Notes: a model not told the origin generated them from the letters alone. A stretch of 64,000 bases of DNA from Gordonia hirsuta DSM 44140 = NBRC 16056 (GCF_000333015.1 NZ_BANT01000027.1:20504-84503), one strand, 5' to 3'; shown: positions 8,278 through 17,457, numbered from the stretch's first letter. Numbers and translations are program-made.

Positions 8278-9381
8278 ATGGATTTCACCCCTTCCGAGGC
8301 GGCGGCCGAGGTCGCCGCACTGGCGGCCGACATCGGCGCCTCGCTCAGCACACCCGAGCGCTGCGCCGAACTCGAGGCCACCGAGGCACCCCTGGACCGT
8401 CGGCTCTGGCGCGCCCTGGGTGAGGCGGGCCTGCTCGGCCTGGCCGCGCCGGAGGCACAGGGACCGGGCACCGAGGCGCTCGGTACCGAGGAGACCGCGG
8501 CGGTGACCTCGGCGCTGGGGCGGCAGCTGGCCCGCGTGCCCTACGGCCCGCATGCGCTGGCCGCGATTCCGGCGCTGGCCCGCTTCGGCTCGGCCGCCCT
8601 GATCGATCAGCTGATCCCGCCGGCGAGCATCGGCGATCTGGTGCTGTCGGCGGCGTTCGAAGACGAGGCCGGGCACGCGAGGCTGCGGGCGGACCGGTCG
8701 GTGACCGGAACCAAGGTGAACGTCCCCTACGCCGAGGCCGCCGACGCCCTGCTGGTCGACGTCCTGGGCCCGGACGGTCCGGTGGTCGCGGTGGTCCGCA
8801 CCGCCGTCGCCGGCGTCACGATCACCCCCACGCCCAGCACCGGGCTGACGCCGGTCTACCGGGTCGAGTTCGACGACGTCCTGCTGGGTGAGGAGGACCT
8901 GCTGACCGGGGGCTCGGGCACCGTCGACCGGGTGCGGGCGCTGCTGCGGCTGGCGGTGGCCGCCGATCAGGCCGGGGTGCTCGATGCCGCCCTGGCCGCC
9001 ACCGCCGCCTACGCCCGTGAGCGCGAACAGTTCGGGCGGCCGATCGGCTCGTTCCAGGCGGTCGCCCAGCGGCTCGCCGACGGGTACATCGACGTCCAGG
9101 CCGCCGCGCTGACCACCGCTCAGGCGGCCTGGCTGCTGTCCGACGCCGCCGGCGCCGACCAGCGCCAGATCGTGGAGGCCGCGGCCACAGCGAAGTTCTG
9201 GGCCGACGAGGCCGGTCATCGCGTCGCGCACACCGCCGTTCACGTCCACGGCGGGGTCGGCCTGGACACCTCGCATCCGCTGCACCGATATTTCCTGCGG
9301 GCCAAGCAGAACGAGTTCACCCTCGGCAGCGCACCGGCGGTCCTCGAGGAGCTCGGCGCGTTGATCTCCCCGGCAGAGTAG
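8278..9381 (+). CDS. fadE27: Acyl-CoA dehydrogenase FadE27 (ChsE5), partner subunit
   Basis: 367-residue acyl-CoA dehydrogenase-fold protein. It carries AYAREREQFGRPIGSFQAVAQRLAD and a HVHGGVGLDTSHPLHRYF segment typical of the C-terminal domain, but the N-terminal half is divergent and lacks the usual SEPGAGSD loop. That fits the second subunit of the ChsE4-ChsE5 heterotetramer, in which the two chains contribute different parts of each active site. It is co-directional with fadE26 and separated by 49 bases; start ATG 8278. Confidence 0.88.
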   Translation: MDFTPSEAAAEVAALAADIGASLSTPERCAELEATEAPLDRRLWRALGEAGLLGLAAPEAQGPGTEALGTEETAAVTSALGRQLARVPYGPHALAAIPALARFGSAALIDQLIPPASIGDLVLSAAFEDEAGHARLRADRSVTGTKVNVPYAEAADALLVDVLGPDGPVVAVVRTAVAGVTITPTPSTGLTPVYRVEFDDVLLGEEDLLTGGSGTVDRVRALLRLAVAADQAGVLDAALAATAAYAREREQFGRPIGSFQAVAQRLADGYIDVQAAALTTAQAAWLLSDAAGADQRQIVEAAATAKFWADEAGHRVAHTAVHVHGGVGLDTSHPLHRYFLRAKQNEFTLGSAPAVLEELGALISPAE

Positions 9382-9403
9382 GTCCCGCCCCCGCCCGGCG
9401 GCC

Positions 9404-9895
9404 TCAGCCGGCGATGCCCAGTGCCACCCGCGCGGCGGCGTATTTGACGCGCAGCCGCTCGGCCGAGGACCGATCCAGTTCGGCGACCCGGCGCGGATCG
9501 GTGTTGTCGGCGATGTCGGCGGTCTTGACCGCCAGGGCGACCTCGTCGCCGGCGATCGCCGCGTAGTAGGCATCCGCGGGCACCTCGTCGCGCCGGGTCA
9601 GCAGCAGCACCCCGTCGACGACACGTGCCGGGATCCCCTCGGCGAGCAGCTGCGCGGCGGTCACCGGACAGTCCTCGATCACATCATGCAGCAGCGCGGC
9701 CGCGACGGTCTGCGGCCGGGCCGGGCGGACCCGGTGGGCCACGCGCAGCAGATGCGTCAGGTAGGGCCGACCCGCCTTGTCGGTCTGCCCGGCGTGTTCG
9801 CGGGCCGCGACGGCCAGCGCCAGCGCGACCAGCCGGTCATCGGCCAGCGGCGGCGCCGCCGGTTCCAGCGGCGGAAGCGTGTCCTCGGTGTTCAT
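9404..9895 (-). CDS. Small HD-domain (RelA/SpoT-like) phosphohydrolase
   Basis: 163 residues. An H...YLTHLLRVAH segment, HDVIEDCPVT and KTADIADN form the metal-binding signature of small alarmone hydrolase-like HD proteins (MESH1/SAH group). There is no synthetase domain. It ends 22 bases after the fadE27 stop on the opposite strand, so it is convergent with the fadE pair and probably unrelated to steroid metabolism. Substrate (ppGpp or another nucleotide) cannot be told from sequence. Confidence 0.75.
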   Translation of the reverse strand: MNTEDTLPPLEPAAPPLADDRLVALALAVAAREHAGQTDKAGRPYLTHLLRVAHRVRPARPQTVAAALLHDVIEDCPVTAAQLLAEGIPARVVDGVLLLTRRDEVPADAYYAAIAGDEVALAVKTADIADNTDPRRVAELDRSSAERLRVKYAAARVALGIAG

Positions 9896-9984
9896 ACCCC
9901 GACGCTAACCCCGCCCTACGACAACCCGGCCGCACGACAGTCCGGCTTCACGACAGTCCGGCACCGACGAGCCCCGCCGGCCGG

Positions 9985-11133
9985 CTACAGCGTGCCGTCG
10001 AGCCGGGCGATCGATGCGGCGTACTCGGTGACCAGGTCCTCGATCATGTCGGCGACCGGGACGATCTCGTTGCAGCGGCCCACGATCTGCCCGGCGGGCA
10101 TCGCCACCACGTCCGGGTCGTCGGCCAGGGAGATTCGCGCATGAGCCTCGCCGACCAGCAGATTCTGGAGCGGCATCGGCAGCGGTTCGGGGGCGCCCGC
10201 GTCGTCCCAGGCATCGGTCCAGCGGGTCTTGAGGAGCCGGGCCGGTTTACCCGAGTAGATGCGGCGGCGCACCGTGTCCCGGGAGGTCGCCTTGAGCAGC
10301 GCCTGCTGCACCGTGGAGGGACCCGATTCGGTGGTGGCACCCAGGTTGTATTCGGCGGCGGTGAGCCAGTAGGTGCCCATCCACACGCCCTGGGTTCCCA
10401 GGGCGATGGCGGCGGCGAGCTGGCGGCCGCTGCCGACGCCGCCGGCGGCGAGCACCGGGGCCGCCGAACCGACCGCGTCGACGATCTCGGGCCACAGCAC
10501 CATCGAGGCCACCTCGCCGGTGTGGCCGCCGCCCTCATAGCCTTGCGCGATCACGATGTCGACGCCGGCGGCGACGTGGTTCAGTGCATGGTCGCGGGCG
10601 CCGGCCAGGGCGGCCACGGCCACCCCGTTCTCGTGCGCCAGCGCGATGACGTCGTCCGGCGGGGAACCCAGCGCATTGGCGATCAGCTTGATCTGCCCGT
10701 ATTTACGGGTGTGCTCCATCGCCACGTCCACGTGCGAGCGCGCCACCGAATGCAGCCAGCCCAGGACGCCGGTGTTGAGCCGGTCCTGGCCGTCGGGCAG
10801 CGGCGGGACCCCGAGGTCGTCGAGGGTGCGTTCGACGAAGGCCCGGTGCTCGGGCGGGATCATCGAATCCAGGTCCACCTTGGAGCCCTCGGTCGGGATC
10901 TTGGCCGGCATCACCACGTCGACCCCGAACGGCTTGCCGTCGGTGTTCTTGTGCATCCATTCCAGGACCTCGTCGAGTTCACCGGGGTCGTTGAACCGGA
11001 CGCAGCCCAGCACCCCCAGTCCGCCGGCCCGGCTGATCGCCGCGGCCACGTCCTGGCTCGGGGTGAAGCCGAAGATCGGGTAGTCGATGCCGAAGCGCTC
11101 GGTGAGCGGGGTGTGGATACGAGAGATGGTCAT
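9985..11133 (-). CDS. Nitronate monooxygenase / 2-nitropropane dioxygenase-like flavoprotein
   Basis: 382-residue TIM-barrel FMN protein. FGIDYPIFGF near the N-terminus, AQGYEGGGHTGEVAS (the NMO active-site histidine region) and VLAAGGVGSGRQLAAAIALG are family hallmarks. The start is ATG 11133; the upstream in-frame Met lies inside the promoter. It is divergent from echA19 with a KstR box between the two starts, so it is likely sterol-induced. It is a paralogue of ipdC (30724-31845) but not in the HIP operon. Role in side-chain or ring catabolism is inferred only from the operator. Confidence 0.8.
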   Translation of the reverse strand: MTISRIHTPLTERFGIDYPIFGFTPSQDVAAAISRAGGLGVLGCVRFNDPGELDEVLEWMHKNTDGKPFGVDVVMPAKIPTEGSKVDLDSMIPPEHRAFVERTLDDLGVPPLPDGQDRLNTGVLGWLHSVARSHVDVAMEHTRKYGQIKLIANALGSPPDDVIALAHENGVAVAALAGARDHALNHVAAGVDIVIAQGYEGGGHTGEVASMVLWPEIVDAVGSAAPVLAAGGVGSGRQLAAAIALGTQGVWMGTYWLTAAEYNLGATTESGPSTVQQALLKATSRDTVRRRIYSGKPARLLKTRWTDAWDDAGAPEPLPMPLQNLLVGEAHARISLADDPDVVAMPAGQIVGRCNEIVPVADMIEDLVTEYAASIARLDGTL

Positions 11134-11172
11134 CGCGGGCTTTCGTCGAGCGTTCAGGGTCTGCCACAAAAC

Positions 11173-11186
11173 TAGAACGTGTTACA
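11173..11186. promoter_or_regulatory. KstR operator between the NMO-like gene and echA19
   Basis: TAGAACGTGTTACA fits TnnAACnnGTTnnA and lies 39 bases from the minus-strand start and 34 bases from the echA19 start, able to control both. Confidence 0.85.
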
Positions 11187-11220
11187 TTTTTCGGCAAGAC
11201 TTTCCGCCAGGAGGACACCC

Positions 11221-12051
11221 ATGCCCGACACCGCTTCCGCGACCGCCAGCACCCCGACCCCCACCGGCGAGCCCGAATGCCTGGTGGAGAAGCGCGGGCA
11301 TGTCCTGATCGTCACCATGAACCGGCCGCATGCGCGCAATGCCCTGTCCGGCGAGATGATGGCGATCATGGAGCAGGCCTGGGACCGGGTCGACGCCGAT
11401 CCGGAGATCCGGGTGGCGATCCTGACCGGCGCCGGCGGTTACTTCTGCGCCGGCGCAGACCTCAAAGCGATGAGCCGTTCGGCCCCGGGCGATTCGTTCG
11501 CCAAGGGCGGCTGGGACCTGACCCGGCTGCCGGCCCTGCTCAAGGGGCGGCGGCTGAGTAAACCGCTGATCGCCGCGGTCGAGGGTCCGGCCATCGCCGG
11601 CGGCACCGAGATCCTGCAGGGCACCGATATCCGGGTGGCCGCCGAAAGCGCGAAGTTCGGCGTCTCCGAAGCCAAGTGGGGCCTGTTCCCGCTCGGCGGC
11701 AGCGCCGTGCGGCTGGTCCGGCAGATCCCGTACACCGTCGCCTGCGACATCCTGCTGACCGGCCGCCACATCGGTGCGGCCGAGGCCAAGGAGTACGGAC
11801 TGGTCGGCCATGTGGTGCCCGACGGCCAGGCCCTGACCAAGGCGTTGGAGCTGGCCGAGCAGATCGCCGCCAACGGGCCGCTGGCGGTGCAGGCGATCCT
11901 CAAGACGATCCGGGATTCCGAAGGACTGCACGAGGAAGAGGCGTTCAAGATCGACGCCGAACTGGGAAGCCGGGTCTTCCAGTCCGCCGACGCCAAGGTC
12001 GGACCCCGGGCCTTCGCCAACAAGGAGAAGCCGGTCTTCACCGGCGAGTAG
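11221..12051 (+). CDS. echA19: Enoyl-CoA hydratase EchA19, steroid side chain
   Basis: 276-residue crotonase. Oxyanion-hole segments ([11 protein letters not shown] and [11 protein letters not shown]) and glutamates in GGTE and EAKWGLFP match active hydratases. In M. tuberculosis EchA19 (Rv3516) hydrates steroid enoyl-CoAs after ChsE4-ChsE5. Start is ATG 11221 with CAGGAGG just upstream; a longer in-frame start at 11179 would overlap the KstR box. The N-terminus has an alanine/threonine/proline-rich extension of about 18 residues. Confidence 0.88.
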   Translation: MPDTASATASTPTPTGEPECLVEKRGHVLIVTMNRPHARNALSGEMMAIMEQAWDRVDADPEIRVAILTGAGGYFCAGADLKAMSRSAPGDSFAKGGWDLTRLPALLKGRRLSKPLIAAVEGPAIAGGTEILQGTDIRVAAESAKFGVSEAKWGLFPLGGSAVRLVRQIPYTVACDILLTGRHIGAAEAKEYGLVGHVVPDGQALTKALELAEQIAANGPLAVQAILKTIRDSEGLHEEEAFKIDAELGSRVFQSADAKVGPRAFANKEKPVFTGE

Positions 12052-14140
12052 CCCCGCCGCACGGACGGCATCGCCGGCAAGCAGCGATGTCGTACCCGTG
12101 TCCTAGGTTGACGTTGCCGACAGACGCCGACCCGCAGGAGGAGCCATGGCACCCGTTCCCGTTGCACGACCGCTCGCCCCCGGCATCGTCGTGCCCACGG
12201 CACTGCCCACACGCGAGCTGCACATCGCCCTGGCTCCCGACGGTCCCGACCGTTTCCGCTACCGAGCGGTGTGCGGCGACCGGATCTGGCAGGGCACGGG
12301 GCGGTCCCCTTTCGCCCGCGCGGTCCTGCTGGATGCGCTGGTGGACATCCGCCGCGACGTCGATCCGGCGGTCGCCCTGCGGGTGGCCGCCCGCGTTCCC
12401 GGTCCGGGGCTGGGTGATCGGCATGCGGCCGGTATCGAGGCGCATCTGCCGCGGCTGTGGATCTCCCGGGCCGAAGGCGCCGACCGGGCCGCGCTCGACG
12501 ATCTCGAAGGCCGCCTGATCCGGCAGATCCGCCATCGGTCGCGGTCGGCCGATCCGCTGGTGATCGCCACCGACGGCTCGGCCGTCGGCCGATTCACCGG
12601 ACACAGCTGGCTCGCCGCCTCGGGCCGCTTCGGGCTCGGCGGACGCAAGGAGCCCACGCGCGTCCGCGGCAGCCTGGCGCTGCTGGCCGAGTTGCGGGCC
12701 ATCGACGCCGCGATCAAAGACAACCTGTATCAGCGACTGCACGTTCTGACCGACTGCCGACCGGCCCTTGCCGTTCTGGACCGATGGCGGCGGGGCGACG
12801 ATCGCCCGCACCACATCGACTTCGCCTGGGACTGCATTCCCGGCGAGGTCCGTGATCTGCGCGATGCGGTCCAGTCCGATACCGGCCTGCTGAGTTTCTC
12901 CTGGACCCCGGGGCACCTGGGCCTGCCGCTCAACGAGGGCGCCGACGGTCTGGCCCGACTGGCCCTGCGCCGGTTGCGCGGGCGCGAAGCGATCACCAAA
13001 GACCGCTTCGCCGAAACCGCCGAGGGACTGGCCGAGGCCTTCGCCGCGGCATACCGCACCTCGCCGGCATCCGGGAACACGGATCTGGCGGCGGCCGCCT
13101 GACCCGGCGGCTCCTCCGGTCAGCGCTGCCAGCGCCCGGACCGTCGCGACGTCGCGGGCGGTCACCATCAGCAACGTGACACCGGCAGCCGCCCACTCGG
13201 CCAGCTGGGCGCGCACCTGATCGGCCGTGCCCACCAGCATGGTCTCGCGCACCATCTCATCGGGCACCGCGGCCACCGCCTCGGCTTTGCGCCCCGACAG
13301 GAACAGCCGGGTGACGTCGTCGACCACCTGTCCGTAGCCCATGCGTCGATACAGGTCGGCGTGGAAGTTCTTCTCCCTGGCCCCCATCCCACCGACATAC
13401 AGCGCCGTCGAGGGCCGGTATCGGTCCAGGGCGGCGGCGACGTCGTCGGTGATCACGCAGGCGGCGTTGGCGGCGATCTCGAAGTCGGCCCGGCTGCGGC
13501 GGGCCCCGGGGCGGGCGAAACCCTCGTCGAGCCACTCGTCGTACCGGCCGGCCATGCGCGGGGAGAAGAAGACGGCCAGCCAGCCGTCGGCGATCTCGGC
13601 GGTCTGGGCGACGTTGCGCGGCCCTTCGGCGCCGAGCCAGATCGGGGTATCCGGTCGGCGCGGGTGCGTGATCGAGGTGAGCGCCCGGCCGAGCCCGGTG
13701 CCGCCGGGCAGGGGCAACCCGTAGTGCGGACCGTCGCTGGTCACCGGACCCCGGCGGGCCAGGACGTCGCGGACGATGCGCACGTATTCGCGGGTGCGTG
13801 CCAGCGGCCGCGCGAACGGCTGCCCGTACCAGCCCTCGACCACCTGCGGGCCGGAGACGCCCAGTCCGATGATGTGCCGGCCGCCGGACAGGTGGTCCAG
13901 GGTCAGGGCCGCCATCGCCAGCGAGGTGGGCGGCCGGGCCGACAGCTGCGCCACCGCCGTACCCAATCGGATCCGCGAGGTGTCCGCGCCCCACCAGGCC
14001 AGCGGGGTGTATGCGTCGCTGCCCCACGATTCGGCGGTGAACACCGTATCGAAACCGCAGTCCTCGGCGGCAGCGATCAATTCCGGGGCTCCGGCGAGCG
14101 GCTCGGCGCCCCAGTACCCCAGCTGCAGTCCCAGTTTCAT
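12038..14140 (-). CDS. LLM-class F420-dependent oxidoreductase with missing stop (read-through ORF)
   Basis: Residues 1-340 (14140-13121) form a complete luciferase-like F420-dependent oxidoreductase close to Rv3520c: [11 protein letters not shown] start, [35 protein letters not shown], and the usual end [20 protein letters not shown]. Where relatives stop, this frame has no stop codon and stays open for 360 more codons to TGA at 12038, running antisense through the whole RNase H-like gene and into the echA19 tail. The extension has no recognisable domain. Either a lost stop/frameshift or an assembly indel near 13,110-13,125 explains this; the enzyme itself looks intact. Its start faces a KstR box at 14176. 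Confidence 0.7.
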   Translation of the reverse strand: MKLGLQLGYWGAEPLAGAPELIAAAEDCGFDTVFTAESWGSDAYTPLAWWGADTSRIRLGTAVAQLSARPPTSLAMAALTLDHLSGGRHIIGLGVSGPQVVEGWYGQPFARPLARTREYVRIVRDVLARRGPVTSDGPHYGLPLPGGTGLGRALTSITHPRRPDTPIWLGAEGPRNVAQTAEIADGWLAVFFSPRMAGRYDEWLDEGFARPGARRSRADFEIAANAACVITDDVAAALDRYRPSTALYVGGMGAREKNFHADLYRRMGYGQVVDDVTRLFLSGRKAEAVAAVPDEMVRETMLVGTADQVRAQLAEWAAAGVTLLMVTARDVATVRALAALTGGAAGSGGRRQIRVPGCRRGAVCRGEGLGQSLGGFGEAVFGDRFAPAQPAQGQSGQTVGALVERQAQVPRGPGETQQAGIGLDRIAQITDLAGNAVPGEVDVVRAIVAPPPSVQNGKGRSAVGQNVQSLIQVVFDRGVDGPQLGQQRQAAADARGLLASAEPEAARGGEPAVSGESADGRAVGGDHQRIGRPRPMADLPDQAAFEIVERGPVGAFGPGDPQPRQMRLDTGRMPITQPRTGNAGGHPQGDRRIDVAADVHQRIQQDRAGERGPPRALPDPVAAHRSVAETVGTVGSQGDVQLACGQCRGHDDAGGERSCNGNGCHGSSCGSASVGNVNLGHGYDIAACRRCRPCGGATRR
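12146..13102 (+). CDS. RNase H-like domain protein
   Basis: 318 residues. A novel N-terminal part (1-135) precedes an RNase HI-like fold: Asp143 (ATDGSAVG), Glu182 (LLAELRAID), Asp203 ([10 protein letters not shown]) and Asp267 in [18 protein letters not shown] give the four acidic metal ligands in the right order and spacing. It may cleave RNA:DNA hybrids, or be a non-housekeeping RNase H-fold protein; the N-terminal half lacks the known hybrid-binding domain as far as I can see. Start ATG 12146 follows AGGAGG. No functional link to its steroid neighbours is visible. Confidence 0.78.
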   Translation: MAPVPVARPLAPGIVVPTALPTRELHIALAPDGPDRFRYRAVCGDRIWQGTGRSPFARAVLLDALVDIRRDVDPAVALRVAARVPGPGLGDRHAAGIEAHLPRLWISRAEGADRAALDDLEGRLIRQIRHRSRSADPLVIATDGSAVGRFTGHSWLAASGRFGLGGRKEPTRVRGSLALLAELRAIDAAIKDNLYQRLHVLTDCRPALAVLDRWRRGDDRPHHIDFAWDCIPGEVRDLRDAVQSDTGLLSFSWTPGHLGLPLNEGADGLARLALRRLRGREAITKDRFAETAEGLAEAFAAAYRTSPASGNTDLAAAA

Positions 14141-14175
14141 GCGTGTCCTTCGGTCCGAATGCTTGCACGCAATAC

Positions 14176-14189
14176 TAGAACGTGTTCTA
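14176..14189. promoter_or_regulatory. KstR operator between the LLM oxidoreductase and DUF35 gene
   Basis: TAGAACGTGTTCTA is a perfect palindrome and exact consensus match. It is only 8 bases before the GTG start of the DUF35 gene and 35 bases before the LLM start, so bound KstR would block initiation directly. Confidence 0.88.
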
Positions 14190-14197
14190 TTTATTGG

Positions 14198-15214
14198 GTG
14201 ACCCGCAGCGCCGCACCGTCGAGCCCCCAGGTCGAGGTCCCCGTTCCGCAGACCGAGATCCTTGCGGCCGACCTCGCCATCTCCTTCGATTACACCCGCT
14301 CCCTCGGACCGGTCCTGTCCCCGTTCGCCCTCGCCTTGCGCGACGGGCGGATCCTGGGCGGCCGCACCTCCGACGGCCGGGTGCTGGTCCCCCCGGCCGA
14401 ATTCGATCCGGTCACCGGACGCCAGACCACCGAGCTGGTCGACACCGGCCCGATCGGCACCGTGGTCAGCTGGTCCTGGCAACCCGACCCCCTGGCCGGA
14501 CAGCCGCTGTCCGAGCCGTTCGCCTGGGCACTGATCCGGTTCGACGGCGCCGACGGCGCACTGCTGCATGTGGTCAAGGTCGACGGACCCGACCGGATCG
14601 GCACCGGACTGCGTGTGCACCCGGTGTGGCGGCCGGTGCGCACCGGCCGGATCGACGACATCGCCTACTTCGCTCCCGGTGCGCACGGCGAACCGGCTCC
14701 GATCGAGCCCGATGCCGCTCCCATCGCCGGCGACGACGGCCTGGTCACCCTCACCACCCCGGTCTCGCTGACCATCGCGCACAGCGCCACCGAAGAAGAG
14801 TCCTGGTACCTCGAGGGCCTGCGCCGGGGCACACTGCTCGGCGGCCGGGTCACCACCGGCGAGGTCTACTTCCCGCCGCGGCAGGCCAGCCCCGCCGACG
14901 GGTCACGGACCGTCGCCCGCGTCGAGCTGCCCGACACCGGCACCGTCACCACGTTCTGCATCGTGAACGTGCCGTTCCTCGGCCAGCAGATCACACCGCC
15001 GTACGTGGCCGCCTACATCCTTCTCGACGGCGCCGACATCCCGTTCCTGCACCTGATCCTGGACTGCCCCGCCGACGAGGTCCACATGGGCATGCGGGTC
15101 AAGGCCGTGTGGCGGCCCGAAGACGAGTGGGACCACACCTTGCGCAACATCAGCCATTTCGCACCCAGCGGCGAACCGGACGCACCGTTCGAGTCGTACC
15201 GGGACCACCTGTAA
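14198..15214 (+). CDS. Tandem DUF35 OB-fold protein, partner of Ltp thiolase-fold aldolases
   Basis: 338 residues from GTG 14198. Two repeats of the DUF35 acyl-CoA-associated OB fold are visible: residues about 30-160 (LALRDGRILGGRTSDGRVLVPP ... GLRVHPVWRPV) and about 190-335 (GLRRGTLLGGRVTTGEVYFPP ... GMRVKAVWRPE). The usual zinc-ribbon cysteines before each OB fold are absent, replaced by glycine and other residues. Corresponds to Rv3521, next to ltp4 and ltp3. In known systems a DUF35 protein forms a complex with an Ltp aldolase that removes the last side-chain carbons. No ribosome site is seen, so a leaderless start is likely. Confidence 0.8.
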   Translation: MTRSAAPSSPQVEVPVPQTEILAADLAISFDYTRSLGPVLSPFALALRDGRILGGRTSDGRVLVPPAEFDPVTGRQTTELVDTGPIGTVVSWSWQPDPLAGQPLSEPFAWALIRFDGADGALLHVVKVDGPDRIGTGLRVHPVWRPVRTGRIDDIAYFAPGAHGEPAPIEPDAAPIAGDDGLVTLTTPVSLTIAHSATEEESWYLEGLRRGTLLGGRVTTGEVYFPPRQASPADGSRTVARVELPDTGTVTTFCIVNVPFLGQQITPPYVAAYILLDGADIPFLHLILDCPADEVHMGMRVKAVWRPEDEWDHTLRNISHFAPSGEPDAPFESYRDHL

Positions 15215-15229
15215 GGAGAGCCGCTTCCG

Positions 15230-16288
15230 ATGAACCCTTCCGACCCCTCCGCCGGGCGAGCACCACGGATCGCCGTGGTGGGCTTCGCCCACAGCGCCAA
15301 CGTGCCGGCCACCACGGGGACCACCAACGGCGTGGAGATGCTGATCCCCTGCTTCGACCGCCTGTACACCCAGCTGGGGATCACCCGTTCCGATATCGGT
15401 TTCTGGTGCAGCGGCTCATCCGACTACCTGGCCGGCCGCGCGTTCTCGTTCATCTCGGCGATCGATGCGATCGGCGCGGTCCCGCCGATCAACGAGTCGC
15501 ACGTGGAGATGGACGGGGCCTGGGCACTCTACGAGGCCTGGGTCAAGATCCTCACCGGCGAGGTGGACATCGCCCTGGCGTACGGCTTCGGCAAGGCCTC
15601 GGCCAGCAACGCCGACCGGACCCTGGCCCTGCAGACCGACCCCTACACCGTCGCTCCCCTGCTCCCCGACGCGCGTTCCCTGGCGGGCCTGCAGGCTCGC
15701 GCCGGACTGGACGCCGGCACCTGGACCCAGGAGCAGATGGCGCAGGTGGCTGCGCGGACCACCGGCGCCGACGTCGACGAGCTGCTGACCGCCGACTATG
15801 TCGCCGCACCGTTGCGCGCCCACGACATCGCGCCCTACGCCGATGCGGCGGCGGCGGTGGTGATCGCCACCGAGGAGCGCGCCCGCGAGCTGACCGACCG
15901 TCCGGCCTTCATCACCGGCTGGGACCATCGCATCGACTCGCCGAACTTCGGTGCCCGCGACCTGACCCGCTCCCCCTCGACGGCCCTGGCCGGCGACACC
16001 GCCTTCGGTGAGCGCAGCCGGGCCGTGGACGTCGCCGAGATCCAGGCGCCGTACACCCACCAGGAGATCATCGTCCGGCAGGCGCTGCGCCTGCCGGATT
16101 CTGTGCGGATCAATCCGTCCGGCGGAGCCCTGACCGGCAACGCCCTGTTCTCCGGCGGACTGCAGCGCATCGGCTATGCCGCGCACGCGATCACCACCGG
16201 GGCGGCGAACACCGCAGTAGCCCACGCGACCAGCGGGCCGCTGCTGCAGCAGAACATGGTCGTGACCCTGGCAGGAGACGAGAACTGA
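15230..16288 (+). CDS. ltp4: Thiolase-superfamily steroid aldolase Ltp4
   Basis: 352-residue SCP2/lipid-transfer type thiolase-fold protein. It starts with PRIAVVGFAHSANVPATTGTTNGVEML and has FWCSGSSDYLAGRAF around the position of the nucleophilic cysteine and INPSGGALTGNALFSGGLQR at the C-terminal loop. Matches Rv3522 (Ltp4). Ltp3/Ltp4 type proteins act as side-chain aldolases for C24-branched sterols in rhodococci. Good ribosome site (AAGGAG) before ATG 15230; its stop overlaps the ltp3 start by one base, so the two chains are probably made in equal amounts. Confidence 0.82.
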   Translation: MNPSDPSAGRAPRIAVVGFAHSANVPATTGTTNGVEMLIPCFDRLYTQLGITRSDIGFWCSGSSDYLAGRAFSFISAIDAIGAVPPINESHVEMDGAWALYEAWVKILTGEVDIALAYGFGKASASNADRTLALQTDPYTVAPLLPDARSLAGLQARAGLDAGTWTQEQMAQVAARTTGADVDELLTADYVAAPLRAHDIAPYADAAAAVVIATEERARELTDRPAFITGWDHRIDSPNFGARDLTRSPSTALAGDTAFGERSRAVDVAEIQAPYTHQEIIVRQALRLPDSVRINPSGGALTGNALFSGGLQRIGYAAHAITTGAANTAVAHATSGPLLQQNMVVTLAGDEN

Positions 16289-17457
16289 TGGCGCGCAACC
16301 GATCCGCGGTGCTGGGCACCGGGCAGACCAAGTACGTCGCCAAGCGCACCGACGTCACCATGGCCGGTATGGTGCGCGAGGCGATCGATCGCGCCCTGGC
16401 CGACGCCCAGGTCACGATGGATCAGATCGATGCGATCGTCATCGGCAAGGCACCGGACCTGTTCGAGGGCGTGATGATGCCCGAACTGGCGATGGCCGAA
16501 GCGATCGGCGCGGTCGGCAAGCGCCTGATCCGGGTGCACACCGCTGGCTCGGTGGGCGGATCGACCGCGGTCGTCGGCTCGTCCCTGGTCTCCGCCGGTG
16601 TGCATCGCCGGGTGCTGGCCGTGGCCTGGGAGAAGCAGTCCGAATCCAATGCGATGTGGGCACTGTCGATCCCGGTGCCGTTCACCATGCCCGTCGGCGC
16701 CGGCGCCGGTGGGTACTTCGCCCCGCATGTGCGCGCCTACATCCACAAATCCGGCGCCCCGTCGCACATCGGCGCCATGGTCGCAGCCAAGGACCGCCGC
16801 AACGGGGCCCGCAACCCCCTGGCCCATCTGCACCAGCCGGACCTGACCGTGGAGAAGGTCCTCAGCTCGCAGATGCTGTGGGATCCGATCCGGTACGACG
16901 AGACCTGCCCGTCCTCCGACGGTGCGTGCGCGGTGGTGATCGGCGACGAGGCCGCCGCCGATGCGTCCGTCGCCGACGGCCGTCCGGTGGCCTGGATCCA
17001 CGCCACCGCCATGCGCACCGAACCACTGGCCTACAGCCACCGCAACGTGGTCAGCCCGCAGGCGGGCCGCGATGCGGCGGCTGCGCTGTGGCGCGCGGCC
17101 GGCATCGGCGATCCGCTCGAGGAGGTCGACGTCGCCGAGATCTATGTGCCGTTCTCCTGGTTCGAGCCGATGTGGCTGGAGAATCTGGGCTTCGCCGCAC
17201 CGAACGAGGGCTGGAAGCTCACCGAGGCCGGTGAGACCGAGATCGGCGGCAGGCTGCCGGTCAACGCCTCCGGCGGCGTGCTCAGTTCCAACCCGATCGG
17301 CGCCTCGGGAATGATCCGTTTCGCCGAGGCGGCCATCCAGGTGATGGGCAAGGCCGGCGACCACCAGGTCGACGGTGCCCGCAAAGCCCTGGGCCATGCC
17401 TACGGCGGCGGCTCCCAGTACTTCTCCATGTGGCTGGTGGGGGCCGACCGCCCCTGA
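16288..17457 (+). CDS. ltp3: Thiolase-superfamily steroid aldolase Ltp3
   Basis: 389-residue thiolase-fold lipid-transfer protein (RSAVLGTGQTKYVAKRTDVTM N-terminus; VNASGGVLSSNPIGASGMIRFAEAAIQ at the C-terminal active-site loop; AYGGGSQYFSMWL end). Matches Rv3523 (Ltp3). Coupled to ltp4 by a 1-base TGATG overlap and preceded by the DUF35 gene, giving a three-subunit DUF35-Ltp4-Ltp3 set. Likely function is retro-aldol cleavage of a hydroxylated sterol side chain; inferred from family and context. Confidence 0.82.
   Translation: MARNRSAVLGTGQTKYVAKRTDVTMAGMVREAIDRALADAQVTMDQIDAIVIGKAPDLFEGVMMPELAMAEAIGAVGKRLIRVHTAGSVGGSTAVVGSSLVSAGVHRRVLAVAWEKQSESNAMWALSIPVPFTMPVGAGAGGYFAPHVRAYIHKSGAPSHIGAMVAAKDRRNGARNPLAHLHQPDLTVEKVLSSQMLWDPIRYDETCPSSDGACAVVIGDEAAADASVADGRPVAWIHATAMRTEPLAYSHRNVVSPQAGRDAAAALWRAAGIGDPLEEVDVAEIYVPFSWFEPMWLENLGFAAPNEGWKLTEAGETEIGGRLPVNASGGVLSSNPIGASGMIRFAEAAIQVMGKAGDHQVDGARKALGHAYGGGSQYFSMWLVGADRP

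Noticed and set aside
13361..14197. Long N-terminal extension of the DUF35 gene (open frame from 13361)
   Set aside because: It is antisense to the LLM oxidoreductase, has no family resemblance, and the GTG at 14198 right after the KstR box begins the recognisable protein.
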